Virus record (IMG/VR): IMGVR_UViG_3300028864_000016 | Span: 154,174-218,173 of that record | Reading direction: 5' to 3' (one strand) | Length of the DNA: 64,000 nt | Origin: a virus | Part shown: in pieces, positions 24,201 through 32,443 of the stretch | Layout of the letters: each line of letters starts with the position of its first letter | How positions within the stretch are numbered: position 1 is the stretch's first letter | Program-made: the position numbers and the translations under genes | The notes under the pieces: generated by a model | The model's database searches: none | The model's input: the letters and a program-made list of their open reading frames with translations, nothing else | What the model was told of the DNA's origin: nothing

Positions 24201-24383
24201 TCAATTACCACTAATATCTATGTATGAAGCATAAATTCTTCCATCATCACCCCAGTAACAACCAACTTCTTTAACTCCATCTTCCTTTTGATAATGTTCT
24301 TGTAACCATTTATAGTGTTCTATCATACTTCCAAAACTTATTGATTTTATATCTCTCACATTACTCACCATCCAACATTTCAT
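24201..24383 (-). CDS. hypothetical protein, up to 60 aa
   Basis: The start is unclear: ATG at 24383 overlaps the upstream gene by 23 nt, and GTG at 24359 directly follows its stop. Contains YKWLQEHYQKEDGVKEVG and YWGDDGRIYASYID. Coupled on both sides. Unrecognised. Confidence 0.55.
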   Translation of the reverse strand: MKCWMVSNVRDIKSISFGSMIEHYKWLQEHYQKEDGVKEVGCYWGDDGRIYASYIDISGN

Positions 24384-24630
24384 TTATTGCTATTATTTGC
24401 TTTAAAACATTACCATATAAACTCTCATTTTTATCATTGACATAATTTTTGTCTAGTTCATTTTCTATATCTAATAATATTATTTTCCTTCTATATATTG
24501 ATGTTCCAAATCCTTGACCTTTTGTTTTATATCTTTCATAGTCAGCCTTTAATACTTCATCAATTGATTTAAAACTTTGTAATCCTACTATAATTGTACT
24601 TCTTAATCCATCTCTTAATTCTTTATTCAT
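24361..24630 (-). CDS. hypothetical protein, 89 aa
   Basis: The ATG at 24630 follows AAGGAGAAATG. Basic N-terminal half with RTKGQGFGTSIYRRKI-like sequence (KTKGQGFGTSIYRRKIILLD), then helical. Unrecognised. Confidence 0.65.
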   Translation of the reverse strand: MNKELRDGLRSTIIVGLQSFKSIDEVLKADYERYKTKGQGFGTSIYRRKIILLDIENELDKNYVNDKNESLYGNVLKQIIAINEMLDGE

Positions 24631-24674
24631 TTTAATCATTTCTCCTTCAAATTTAATTTATTTCTTTTAATTTA

Positions 24675-24752
24675 TTATTTATTCCTTTCTGTAATATGTA
24701 CTATCAAAAAGATAATTAATGGCACACCTACAGAAAATATTATTGCTTGCAT
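24675..24752 (-). CDS. tiny membrane protein, 25 aa
   Basis: The ATG overlaps the upstream stop (TAATG) behind AGAGAAAG. It reads MQAIIFSVGVPLIIFLIVHI then TERNK: one hydrophobic helix and a charged tail. Longer in-frame start at 24773 lacks a ribosome-binding site. Confidence 0.5.
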   Translation of the reverse strand: MQAIIFSVGVPLIIFLIVHITERNK

Positions 24753-24952
24753 TATTCTTTCTCTAATGTCCATTTATCTTGCATATACAAAAATACTGGG
24801 CAAGGTCTATAAGTTCCATTAAGTTCTATCATCAAATCTCCATATACTCCCTTAAAAAGTTTGAATTTATCATCACCAACTCTTTTAAATTTTCTATCTT
24901 TATTTGAAAAGTTGTTTAAAAACGCTATTACTTGAAACATCGTACATTCCAT
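24752..24952 (-). CDS. hypothetical protein, 66 aa
   Basis: The ATG at 24952 follows TGGAGGAATAAAACAA, seven codons into the longest frame. Reads MECTMFQVIAFLNNFSNKDR, alpha/beta. Coupled to the 25-aa membrane protein. Unrecognised. Confidence 0.6.
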   Translation of the reverse strand: MECTMFQVIAFLNNFSNKDRKFKRVGDDKFKLFKGVYGDLMIELNGTYRPCPVFLYMQDKWTLEKE

Positions 24953-24975
24953 TTGTTTTATTCCTCCATACATAA

Positions 24976-25500
24976 CTATTTACATAATTTTTCATATAGG
25001 TGTTTAGTTTCAAAATAATCATATAAATCATTACTACTTTTAAAATTAACATCTCCTTTAAATCCCTTGAATTCAGTCTTATCAAGCTTTAGCCTATTAA
25101 TAATATCCTTTATCTTATCTCCACGTTTAAACATATTTATCATTCTTGTATACCAAGGCGAATTAATAAACAATATTTTAACTTTTTTATCAATTCGACT
25201 ATAGTCAAAACTCTTTACCCCAACAACATCAATTACATAGAAATCAGATACTTCTAAGTCCTGTACTGTTGTATAATATCTGTATCCGTTATAATTAGTT
25301 TTTGCCACAGCATCATTAAATTCTTTATCTGCAATTTTGTCTGTTACAAATTTATGCCCTATTTCATCTTTACATCTAGGTTGTCTAGTTGTTCTACTAT
25401 TAACTTGTTTCATATTAAACTGTCTACAAATTTTGTTTATTATGTAAGTTTTCCCAGAACCAGATGCACCAACTACTAACCATAATATATTTTTACTCAT
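24976..25500 (-). CDS. guanylate-kinase-like nucleotide kinase, 174 aa
   Basis: Begins with a P-loop (VGASGSGKTYIINKI, residues 10-24), followed by VNSRTTRQPRCKDE, which matches the S-x-TTRxPR nucleotide-binding block of guanylate kinases. The lid and later core are diverged and short. Likely phosphorylates a nucleoside monophosphate for phage DNA synthesis, or is a diverged kinase with another substrate. The start overlaps nothing; 10 nt from 25511. Confidence 0.75.
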   Translation of the reverse strand: MSKNILWLVVGASGSGKTYIINKICRQFNMKQVNSRTTRQPRCKDEIGHKFVTDKIADKEFNDAVAKTNYNGYRYYTTVQDLEVSDFYVIDVVGVKSFDYSRIDKKVKILFINSPWYTRMINMFKRGDKIKDIINRLKLDKTEFKGFKGDVNFKSSNDLYDYFETKHLYEKLCK

Positions 25501-25510
25501 TATCTATCAC

Positions 25511-25858
25511 CTACACAATTCCCAAAATTTTTTCTACTAATGTTTTTCTTTCACCATCTATTTCATTTCTAACACTTCCATAATGGTTATATACATTTAT
25601 TATTTTGTTCTCTTCTATATTAAACACAAGTGTTAAATTCCCATAAGCCCTCTTTATAGTTGCAGAGTCTCTAAAGAACTCTTTCCCAACATTCCAATTT
25701 CTAATTAGTTTATGTATACATGTATCAATACTTTCTTCACTGTTACTTTTAATCTTGCACCTATATTTACCTAATGCTCTTTCAGAAATATCTACTATTT
25801 CTATATTATTCTTTTTTATTTTTTGTTTTAATACAAACTTTTCAATTAATTTTATCAT
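25511..25858 (-). CDS. hypothetical protein, 115 aa
   Basis: A basic N-terminus (LIEKFVLKQKIKKNNIEI) is followed by alpha/beta sequence with a YGNLTLVFNIEENKIINVYN block. The ATG follows GAGGGAAAAAG. Upstream of the kinase; unrecognised. Confidence 0.65.
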   Translation of the reverse strand: MIKLIEKFVLKQKIKKNNIEIVDISERALGKYRCKIKSNSEESIDTCIHKLIRNWNVGKEFFRDSATIKRAYGNLTLVFNIEENKIINVYNHYGSVRNEIDGERKTLVEKILGIV

Positions 25859-26008
25859 TTCTTTTTCCCTCTTTCTATTAATTTGTTACTTTATGAAAAT
25901 TCAATTTTTTAACTCTCTCATACTCACGCATACTCGTTCATGCTCTTGTTTTCAAGCCTAAATTTCAATTAAAATCAGTATTTTAAAATGAAAATGATTA
26001 TCAGTTAT

Positions 26009-26386
26009 TTATATTCCTCTATTACTAATATAGTCACACCATTTAATAAAAGCTTTTATAATAGGCTCTGTATTTGTACTATCTGCCCATCCACAAAAAC
26101 CAATAAACCCATCTCTATTAAAAGAAATACATTCTCTCCCTCCAAAATAACTTCCATCAACTTTTATATATGCATGATGCAATCCCTGTTTAGTGAATTT
26201 CTTATCTTTATAACCTAATTGTTTAACCTTCATACCCATTTCTTTTGAATACTTTGTACCATTGTTTAAATATTTTTCTAGTTCTTGATCAATAAAATAT
26301 ATTAGTTTTTCTAATAATTCTATATTTATATATGCATAACTTAAACCTTTGCTTTTAAAATATTCTCTTGCTTGGTCATTATTCAC
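26009..26386 (-). CDS. conserved-looking phage protein, 125 aa
   Basis: GTG start sharing GTGA with the stop of the 42-aa gene. Contains YIKVDGSYFGGRECISFNRD and GFIGFCGWADSTNT, a compact repeated-Gly region that looks conserved in large Firmicute phages; function unknown. Confidence 0.65.
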   Translation of the reverse strand: MNNDQAREYFKSKGLSYAYINIELLEKLIYFIDQELEKYLNNGTKYSKEMGMKVKQLGYKDKKFTKQGLHHAYIKVDGSYFGGRECISFNRDGFIGFCGWADSTNTEPIIKAFIKWCDYISNRGI

Positions 26387-26511
26387 ACTCTCTTCAACTC
26401 CTTTAACATCTTATATTTTTTATTTAATTTATTGTATACCCTGTTAATTGCTTCCTGTCTTATGTATTCTTGTCTTTCACTTTCTGGAATTTGACTTAAA
26501 CATATTTTCAT
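26383..26511 (-). CDS. small basic protein, 42 aa
   Basis: ATG at 26511 follows AAGGAGG. Helical and basic (YIRQEAINRVYNKLNKKYKM). Its stop overlaps the next start by 4 nt. First gene after promoter 26534-26562. Possibly DNA- or protein-binding; unrecognised. Confidence 0.6.
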   Translation of the reverse strand: MKICLSQIPESERQEYIRQEAINRVYNKLNKKYKMLKELKRV

Positions 26512-26533
26512 AAATCTTACCTCCTTAATTATT

Positions 26534-26562
26534 ATCTTACAACTTTTCTTAATGCTTGTCTA
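26534..26562 (-). promoter_or_regulatory. promoter TAGACA-17-TAAGAT with upstream box
   Basis: Spacing 17 bp; directly upstream is AACAAATTAACAGAAATAAA. Drives 26383-26511 and 26009-26386. Confidence 0.6.
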
Positions 26563-26590
26563 TATTTATTTCTGTTAATTTGTTTAATTA

Positions 26591-27313
26591 TTAAAATCCA
26601 CTATATTCTCCTCCTTGATTTAACATTATTTCTAACTCATTTATAACTTCTTTTAAGGTCTTGTCCTTATCTGTTTCTTTTAATTCACGTTCTAGTTGCA
26701 GTTTTAGTCTATTTATTCTAGACTTAGGCAAATAATCACTAGGATTTTCAGTTTTATCTCTTATAAAAAATAACTCATTACTTGCTTCTATTTTTCTCGA
26801 CTCCATTTCTTTATATGACTTTTCTAATTTATCAATTCTCTTTTTTAATTTATTTATGTATTTTTCATCACATGTATTATAAAATTTAGTTACTTCTCTG
26901 CTTAAAGACCTTATCATAGAATTCTTTAGAATATCCATTTCTACTTTTAATTCTTGTTTCTTAGGCTTTTTTAGTAATGTTAAACACATATTATCTCTAG
27001 ATTCATAACTACCATATACCCCTATTTCTTTAGGAATTTCATCTTTAACTTCCTCAAATAATTCTTTAGGCATAACATAATAGTTGTAATGACCTACAAA
27101 ATTATGACCGTGTTCACTATGAAAATCAGACTTGCTTATTTTTATTTCATAGCACCTGAATATATCTTTAAAATCCATTGTCATATAATCAACTCTTTGA
27201 CGACCGAACCACCCAATAGTCACTTCAAAACATCCTAAAGTCTTTCCTATAGTTTCTTTATATATAGCTTGTTCAATCTTTTCAGTTAATTCTGTTTTAG
27301 CTATTTCAATCAC
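26591..27313 (-). CDS. MmcB-like PD-(D/E)XK nuclease with coiled-coil tail, 240 aa
   Basis: Residues about 38-110 read RVDYMTMDFKDIFRCYEIKI, then SKSDFHSEHGHNF and YYVMPKELFEEVKDEIP. This matches the MmcB group of restriction-like nucleases: an acidic residue, E-x-K, and the Y-x-Y-x-V-P-x-E block. In Caulobacter MmcB acts in DNA repair. A 120-residue coiled coil follows. Start uncertain: GTG at 27313 overlaps its ribosome-binding site and the best-spaced codon is ATA at 27304. Confidence 0.7.
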   Translation of the reverse strand: MIEIAKTELTEKIEQAIYKETIGKTLGCFEVTIGWFGRQRVDYMTMDFKDIFRCYEIKISKSDFHSEHGHNFVGHYNYYVMPKELFEEVKDEIPKEIGVYGSYESRDNMCLTLLKKPKKQELKVEMDILKNSMIRSLSREVTKFYNTCDEKYINKLKKRIDKLEKSYKEMESRKIEASNELFFIRDKTENPSDYLPKSRINRLKLQLERELKETDKDKTLKEVINELEIMLNQGGEYSGF

Positions 27314-27383
27314 CTTCTTTACACTTTCTAATTAATAATAAATCCCCTTAAAGCACGTCTTTTAAAAAGTCATATTTTACCAA

Positions 27384-27722
27384 TTATATTTCTTCATTAA
27401 ATACTAATTCAGTTATAGAATAACTACCTTTAACTTTGTTCTCTTTATATATTAAAACATTCTGTTGGTATTCTCCTTCCTCTTGATATGGAGTCTCTTT
27501 AAAGTAACCTTGTCTAACCATATATCCACTATCTTTATCCATATCTATTTCATAACCATATTTTAACCAATCTAAAGCAACTCTCTCAAATATAAATGTG
27601 TGATAATGTCCTTTTATATAACAACCCAAATAGGCATCATCTGAACTTGAAATTTTAATATTGTCATATATTTCTTTCTTTTTATCAGAATATTTGTCAT
27701 AAACTTCTTCTTTAAAATTCAT
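27384..27722 (-). CDS. hypothetical protein, 112 aa
   Basis: The ATG lies one base after the upstream stop and uses its AAGGAGG. Contains DDAYLGCYIKGHYHTFIFER and GYMVRQGYFKETPYQEEG. Alpha/beta, soluble. Unrecognised. Confidence 0.65.
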   Translation of the reverse strand: MNFKEEVYDKYSDKKKEIYDNIKISSSDDAYLGCYIKGHYHTFIFERVALDWLKYGYEIDMDKDSGYMVRQGYFKETPYQEEGEYQQNVLIYKENKVKGSYSITELVFNEEI

Positions 27723-27723
27723 T

Positions 27724-28035
27724 TTATTTTTCCTCCTTAGTATTAGATTTTAAATTTCTTTCATCCAATATCTTTTTTATTTTATATTCTACATTTAACC
27801 TTTCAAAATCACTTAATATAAATCCCCATAACTTCATAAGTTCATCATTACTCATATTCTCTAAATTTTCTTGTTTTAGAAAGTCTTCTAAACTAACTGC
27901 ATTATTTGAAGATTCTATTGGCTCTATCCTTTTTAAACAATAGGAGTCCATTTCATTAACCCCTAAGTTTTTACATGTGCCAGTTTCTCTATTGCTGTCA
28001 CACTTCATATTCCAACACTTTAACCATTCTGACAT
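27724..28035 (-). CDS. protein with N-terminal Cys cluster, 103 aa
   Basis: C7, C12, C21 and C33 (KCWNMKCDSNRETGTCKNLG) look like a small zinc site; the remainder is helical and acidic. The ATG follows AGGAGGC. Role unknown. Confidence 0.65.
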   Translation of the reverse strand: MSEWLKCWNMKCDSNRETGTCKNLGVNEMDSYCLKRIEPIESSNNAVSLEDFLKQENLENMSNDELMKLWGFILSDFERLNVEYKIKKILDERNLKSNTKEEK

Positions 28036-28066
28036 TCATTTTTGCCTCCTTTTAAAATATCACTTT

Positions 28067-28297
28067 TTAGTTTGACTTATTTAATTTATCTTTTAACGTT
28101 CTATTTTCATTTTCTAAACTCCATGTGACAAGTTCTATTGAAGTTAACCATAATACTTGAGATATTAACATTATCCATATTCCTGTACCTAAATTAGTTC
28201 TTACTCCTACTAAATATGCTATTAAAAAACTTGGTATAAAACAAACAGAACCCAATATTGTACCAATTAATTGTTTTTTATCTCTAAATTTAAACAT
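28067..28297 (-). CDS. membrane protein with two helices, 76 aa
   Basis: Two hydrophobic segments (residues about 10-28 and 33-54) and a charged C-terminal helix. TAATG overlap with the 46-aa gene upstream. The size and layout resemble small phage holin-like or exclusion proteins; context gives no support for lysis. Confidence 0.65.
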   Translation of the reverse strand: MFKFRDKKQLIGTILGSVCFIPSFLIAYLVGVRTNLGTGIWIMLISQVLWLTSIELVTWSLENENRTLKDKLNKSN

Positions 28298-28437
28298 TAC
28301 TTTTCATCTCCTTTACTTTCTTTTACAATTTCGATTACTGCATAAGTACCTTTTTTATATTCTTGTGACAATTCATCGTTATGTATTTTGATTAACTTTT
28401 TCACAAATTCATCACTTAACATACTTACATCTGCCAT
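28297..28437 (-). CDS. small hypothetical protein, up to 46 aa
   Basis: ATG at 28437 touches its AAGGAG, so the ATG at 28422 may be used instead. Sequence MLSDEFVKKLIKIHNDELSQ is a helical charged peptide. Coupled by TAATG to the membrane protein. Promoter 28477-28505 is just upstream. Confidence 0.55.
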   Translation of the reverse strand: MADVSMLSDEFVKKLIKIHNDELSQEYKKGTYAVIEIVKESKGDEK

Positions 28438-28476
28438 CTCCTTATGTAATTTATATTAATTTGTTTGTCTAAACTA

Positions 28477-28505
28477 ATATTAGCATAAACTACCAATCAA
28501 TGCAA
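28477..28505 (-). promoter_or_regulatory. promoter TTGCAT-17-TAATAT with upstream box
   Basis: Spacing 17 bp; box AAATAAATTAATAGAATTAC directly upstream. Drives the operon 28437 to about 26591. Confidence 0.6.
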
Positions 28506-28539
28506 TAGTAATTCTATTAATTTATTTAAATATTTTATA

Positions 28540-28569
28540 AAAATAAGGAAGTATTATTTTACTTCCTTG
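28540..28569 (-). terminator. terminator after 28575-29189
   Basis: AAGGAAGTA and TACTTCCTT form a 9-bp stem with a short loop, followed by ATTTTT in the minus-strand RNA. Confidence 0.7.
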
Positions 28570-28574
28570 CTTGA

Positions 28575-29189
28575 TTAATTTTCTTTCAACTTAATTTCTT
28601 TTGGCTTCATTATAAATTCTAAATAATGTTTCCTACAATATCCTTTAGCATAATATTTTCTGCCACATTCATTAATATTACAATGTTTTATTTTAACATC
28701 ATTAGAATACAAAGGATCTCCATGATTATACCATTTATTATAATGACTTCTACAGTAACCATTACCATAAGATTTTTCATTGCAACTACTTACTTTACAA
28801 ATTGTTGGATATTTTATTCTTCTTTCAATAAGTGTTATCTTCCCATGGTTTAAATACTGATGATAATGTCTTATGCAATATCCTTTAGCTAAAATTATAT
28901 CATTGCACCCTTCTACTTTACAGATAGAAATATTGTCATTCCCTAATTCATTCTTTAATTCTAGATTTTTAAATCTTTGTTTATTATAATGATATTTACA
29001 AAGGGTTTTAGAGTAAACATTTTTATCACAACCATCAATAGAACATCTACTATCTTTAATAATGGGGTTTACTTCTAATTCAGGAGTTAGTCTGCCATGA
29101 TTCTTTATTTGCAAATAGTGCTTTCTACAATATTCCTTTAAACCATATCGTTCTTTATTACAATTATCTGCCTTACATTTTTCTTTCAT
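28575..29189 (-). CDS. five-fold Cys/His repeat protein, 204 aa
   Basis: Five tandem modules of the form C-x4-C-x(8-10)-YC-x2-HY occur at about residues 5-23, 49-69, 90-108, 130-149 and 168-186; for example CKADNCNKERYGLKEYCRKH. Each offers three Cys and one His, a zinc-finger pattern. Similar single modules occur at the N-terminus of phage homing endonucleases; here the whole protein consists of them, with no nuclease core. Probably a multi-finger DNA- or RNA-binding protein. Bounded by its own terminator. Confidence 0.7.
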   Translation of the reverse strand: MKEKCKADNCNKERYGLKEYCRKHYLQIKNHGRLTPELEVNPIIKDSRCSIDGCDKNVYSKTLCKYHYNKQRFKNLELKNELGNDNISICKVEGCNDIILAKGYCIRHYHQYLNHGKITLIERRIKYPTICKVSSCNEKSYGNGYCRSHYNKWYNHGDPLYSNDVKIKHCNINECGRKYYAKGYCRKHYLEFIMKPKEIKLKEN

Positions 29190-29355
29190 AATATATTTTC
29201 ACCTCACAGTAATAGTATTATCTATTATTTAAGGTTTATACATTTTCGATTAACATGCAATAAAATATTCCCATAAATTGCAAATTTTAAAAGGTTTTTC
29301 AGAAAAGTTAAAAGGCTACAACTTAGTCATAACCTCATTATTGTTTTTCTTATTT
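29190..29355 (-). other. intergenic region with gene-end element
   Basis: After the stop of 29356-29649 the minus strand carries GTTATGACTAAGTTGTAGCC (29314-29339), a copy of the ACTAG/TTGTAG element, then a long AT stretch. No clear promoter of the common type was found for the repeat protein. Confidence 0.35.
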
Positions 29356-29649
29356 TTATCTAACTTCTAAAACTTTCCACAAATTTTTAATAAAAGACTC
29401 TCCTACATTACCACTTTCATATAAATATCTTACTCTATTCCTATATTCTTCTTTTCCTTCATATGGGTTATTTATTATATCCGTAGCATTAGCATAAGCG
29501 ATAGATTTTCTTCTTTTCCCATGTAAATTTAATCCAAGCATATAAGAATCAATTTCTTTTTCAAAGGCTTCATAAGTGATCAAATTTTTTAAATTTTGCT
29601 TTAATTGGTCTATAAGTTCTTTATTTTCTAAATATCTTTCTTTTAACAT
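29356..29649 (-). CDS. hypothetical protein, 97 aa
   Basis: Helical and basic (LHGKRRKSIAYANATDIINN). The ATG directly follows the upstream TAA. Forms an operon with 29650-30513. Unrecognised. Confidence 0.65.
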   Translation of the reverse strand: MLKERYLENKELIDQLKQNLKNLITYEAFEKEIDSYMLGLNLHGKRRKSIAYANATDIINNPYEGKEEYRNRVRYLYESGNVGESFIKNLWKVLEVR

Positions 29650-30513
29650 TTAAAGCCCTCTTTTATATTTCCATTGATTTTTTATTTTTTCTTGTTCATA
29701 AGCTTCTCTATTGTCTATTTCTCTCCAAGTGTCTTCATAATCATTACTACCATAAAAATTACAATCATTATATTCTTTTCTATACCAATCGATAAATGGA
29801 CACATCACACCTGATTCAATGCAATCTAGTGAAAGGTCTCTAAAATTAGATACTCTTTTAAAAGCTTGATTGTTAATCATTAATATCCCATCAGTATCTT
29901 TTGACATTAAAATTTTATCATTGTCAAAAACTTTATTTAATTCAGTAATAATTTCTTTGTTATTATAATTATAATCATGTGATTCTTCTTCTAGTTCAGT
30001 TTCCACATCTAATATCAATTTAAAAATACCTTTTCCTATATGTTCAAATAATCTCAATCTATTATTGTTACTAAATTTTATTTTTCCACTTTCTAAATCC
30101 TCTAAATTGAAATCATCTTGGCATATAAATTCAATCCATCTATTTTCATTATTACAATGTACGTGTAAATCCTCAATATATTTTGGAGCAGAACACTCTA
30201 TTATATCTTCAACTAGCCCACCATATTCATCTATTGATTTTATAAAACTATAAAAAGGAATTATTCTCATTTCTTTTGATGCTATTCGTTTTAATCTTTT
30301 ATAGACTTCATATAACAATCTTATTTGATTTATATAATTTTCAGTTTCTTCTCTTTGGATTTCAACTTCTTTTTTATACATTTTCTCAATAAGCTCATTC
30401 TTGTTAAGTTTTTTTATATCTTCTTCAGTTATATGATTTCTTAACAAATACCTAGTTATATCATAATTATCTTTTAAAATTACTGCTAGTTGTTCAAAAT
30501 CTTTTATATTCAT
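29650..30513 (-). CDS. hypothetical protein, 287 aa
   Basis: The ATG at 30513 follows GAGGTGAAGTG. Long helical N-terminal half (ENYINQIRLLYEVYKRLKRI), then a mixed region with DLHVHCNNENRWIEFICQDD, and a Trp/Tyr-rich C-terminus. No family recognised. Confidence 0.65.
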   Translation of the reverse strand: MNIKDFEQLAVILKDNYDITRYLLRNHITEEDIKKLNKNELIEKMYKKEVEIQREETENYINQIRLLYEVYKRLKRIASKEMRIIPFYSFIKSIDEYGGLVEDIIECSAPKYIEDLHVHCNNENRWIEFICQDDFNLEDLESGKIKFSNNNRLRLFEHIGKGIFKLILDVETELEEESHDYNYNNKEIITELNKVFDNDKILMSKDTDGILMINNQAFKRVSNFRDLSLDCIESGVMCPFIDWYRKEYNDCNFYGSNDYEDTWREIDNREAYEQEKIKNQWKYKRGL

Positions 30514-30575
30514 CACTTCACCTCATTAGTTTTTATAATAAAATTATAACACATCCTAAATACCATTTCCTTATA

Positions 30576-30980
30576 TTAATTAACATAGACACAATATTTT
30601 ACGATTTTATTTAATAAATTTTTCATATATCCCATATCACATTTTTGTTCAACATGTTCTATATTACCCTCTAAAACCTTATCTCCAACGGTTAACCTAA
30701 TGTCTCTTCTTTTAATTATTATCATTAGATTAAGCAATATTTTATATAATTCTTTTTCAGTATATAATATTAATTTTTCTTCTTTATAAGAATATCTACC
30801 GACATTAATTCTTTTATCTATAGAAATTTCATAATTTTCGTCTATATTCATAACATATGCTATCGCAATACTTTCATCTTCAATTCCTAAGATCAACTTC
30901 CCTATTTCTTCTTCTTTAACGATAATGACATTATCTTCTGATCCAAACCATTGTTCATAAACTTCTTTATAACTTTTCAC
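30576..30980 (-). CDS. hypothetical protein, 134 aa
   Basis: GTG start 6 nt after GGAGTG. Alpha/beta with VIIVKEEEIGKLILGIEDES. Lies just downstream of 30997-31701. Unrecognised. Confidence 0.65.
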   Translation of the reverse strand: MKSYKEVYEQWFGSEDNVIIVKEEEIGKLILGIEDESIAIAYVMNIDENYEISIDKRINVGRYSYKEEKLILYTEKELYKILLNLMIIIKRRDIRLTVGDKVLEGNIEHVEQKCDMGYMKNLLNKIVKYCVYVN

Positions 30981-30996
30981 CTATAACACTCCAATC

Positions 30997-31701
30997 TTAT
31001 AACTTAATAGACTTAGCTCCAGTTTCAATATTATATCCTTTATTTTCTAAATAATCATATGCATCACTAATTATTGTTTTAGATGAATTACATTTTAATG
31101 TACATATTTCTATATTAGAAAACTTATTTCGTAAAGCATTAAAATATTTTATGGTTTCAGTGATATCCTCTTTGGTCATCATTTTTATTATAATACACTT
31201 ATGAATTCCATTTACTATTTGAATTGAATTATTATCAATATCATCCATTGATGTGACATTTAAAATAAATAATTCTGAACTAAATATTTTATCTTCTAAT
31301 TTTTCTTTTTCTATAATTTCTTCAAATAGATTTTTTCTTCTTGGAATAAATATTTCTATATTGCCATTGTCTATTTCTGTAATTCCTGCCAAATCATTTT
31401 TATTCATACTTTTTAATTCTGGACGTTGTTTAATCATTTTATTATAAATGTAATCAGGTAAAGACTCTCGTTTAAATACCTTATATTCATAACCATATTT
31501 TTTATCAAAGAAACAAATTGAATATTCTTGATTATTATCTTTATCAATTAAATAAACTCTATCGGTATTACTGTCTGATGTTTCTATAAGCCATTTATTT
31601 GAAATATTTTTTAATTTAAAATTATCTTTATTTAATAAATATTCTACCCTTTCCTTATGTCTATCAGTAACTATATTATTACTAGAAATATTAATCTCCA
31701 T
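30997..31701 (-). CDS. hypothetical protein, 234 aa
   Basis: The ATG at 31701 follows GAAGGGTG; the longer frame has a hydrophobic, unlikely extension that overlaps a TATAAT promoter. Two alpha/beta halves joined by a charged linker; motif ILNVTSMDDIDNNSIQIVNG. Unrecognised. Confidence 0.65.
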   Translation of the reverse strand: MEINISSNNIVTDRHKERVEYLLNKDNFKLKNISNKWLIETSDSNTDRVYLIDKDNNQEYSICFFDKKYGYEYKVFKRESLPDYIYNKMIKQRPELKSMNKNDLAGITEIDNGNIEIFIPRRKNLFEEIIEKEKLEDKIFSSELFILNVTSMDDIDNNSIQIVNGIHKCIIIKMMTKEDITETIKYFNALRNKFSNIEICTLKCNSSKTIISDAYDYLENKGYNIETGAKSIKL

Positions 31702-31770
31702 CACAAATTCACCCTTCCACATTTTTATATATTTATTATTATACCAATTAATGTAAATAATATACAATAA

Positions 31771-31791
31771 GAGCTGATATAAAATCAACTC
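31771..31791 (-). terminator. hairpin after 31803-32363
   Basis: GAGTTGAT and ATCAGCTC pair over 8 bp (one G-U) with a 5-nt loop. The tail is not U-rich. A TTGTAT-18-TATAAT promoter follows for 30997-31701. Confidence 0.5.
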
Positions 31792-31802
31792 CTATAAACC
31801 AT

Positions 31803-32363
31803 TTATATTGCTTTAGTAACTTTTATATCCATGGTCTCTTCAAAGCTTTTTACTAATAGAACTACCATAGATAGTTTCTTTTCTCCATATATTTTATCAA
31901 TAACCTCTTTAAAATCATTATAAACTAATCTATTGTTTTTACCATATCTATCTATTAATAAATCAAATATTCTATTCTTAGCTAATTCTGATAAAGATAT
32001 TCTTGAAATATTATTATCTCTACAAAATATCATAGTCTTATTATAAATCTTTTCTTTGGTTAAATTAGAATCTAAAATAGTTTCATTATTGTTGTTTAAT
32101 TTATCAATAATATCTAAAAATGTTTTATCAATAGGTAGCTGAATATTCTCAAAATCAATAATCATTTTTTCTCTATTTATATCAGTCCATTTAATTATAT
32201 TTAGGTTATTTAACTTTACCCCATATCGTGATAATATAAATATTGCTTTATCTTCATTTGTGCAATCTAAGTTGTCTAGCATATTATAAAACTCATTTAA
32301 ATTCTTGTAATCAACTTTTCTCACTCTTTCCATTGCTATTTTTTCAATATCTTCTTTATTCAT
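31803..32363 (-). CDS. tyrosine-recombinase-like protein without catalytic residues, 186 aa
   Basis: The block KAIFILSRYGVKLNNLNIIK, then WTDINREKMIIDFENIQLPI, follows the first part of a tyrosine-recombinase catalytic domain (alpha helix with R, then beta strands), but the catalytic Arg is absent. The later ISLSELAKNRIFDLLIDRYG takes the place of the H-x2-R box and lacks both residues. It is similar to residues about 155-340 of the 385-aa protein at 48855-50012. Probably a DNA-binding regulator with a recombinase fold. ATG at 32363 follows AAAGGATG. Confidence 0.65.
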   Translation of the reverse strand: MNKEDIEKIAMERVRKVDYKNLNEFYNMLDNLDCTNEDKAIFILSRYGVKLNNLNIIKWTDINREKMIIDFENIQLPIDKTFLDIIDKLNNNNETILDSNLTKEKIYNKTMIFCRDNNISRISLSELAKNRIFDLLIDRYGKNNRLVYNDFKEVIDKIYGEKKLSMVVLLVKSFEETMDIKVTKAI

Positions 32364-32443
32364 TTTAATACACATCCTTTTAATTTATTTCATACTTATC
32401 ATTTCCATTATTATAGAAATTATTTATTTAGTATGTATTTTAT

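Noticed and set aside
24900-25085. 61-codon minus-strand frame overlapping the kinase and 24752-24952
   Set aside because: Different frame from two well-supported genes, with no ribosome-binding site.
25915-25955. Short imperfect direct repeat (CATACTCACGCATACTCGTT region)
   Set aside because: Only about three diverged 9-mers within one intergenic gap; too short and degenerate for a CRISPR, iteron or satellite call.
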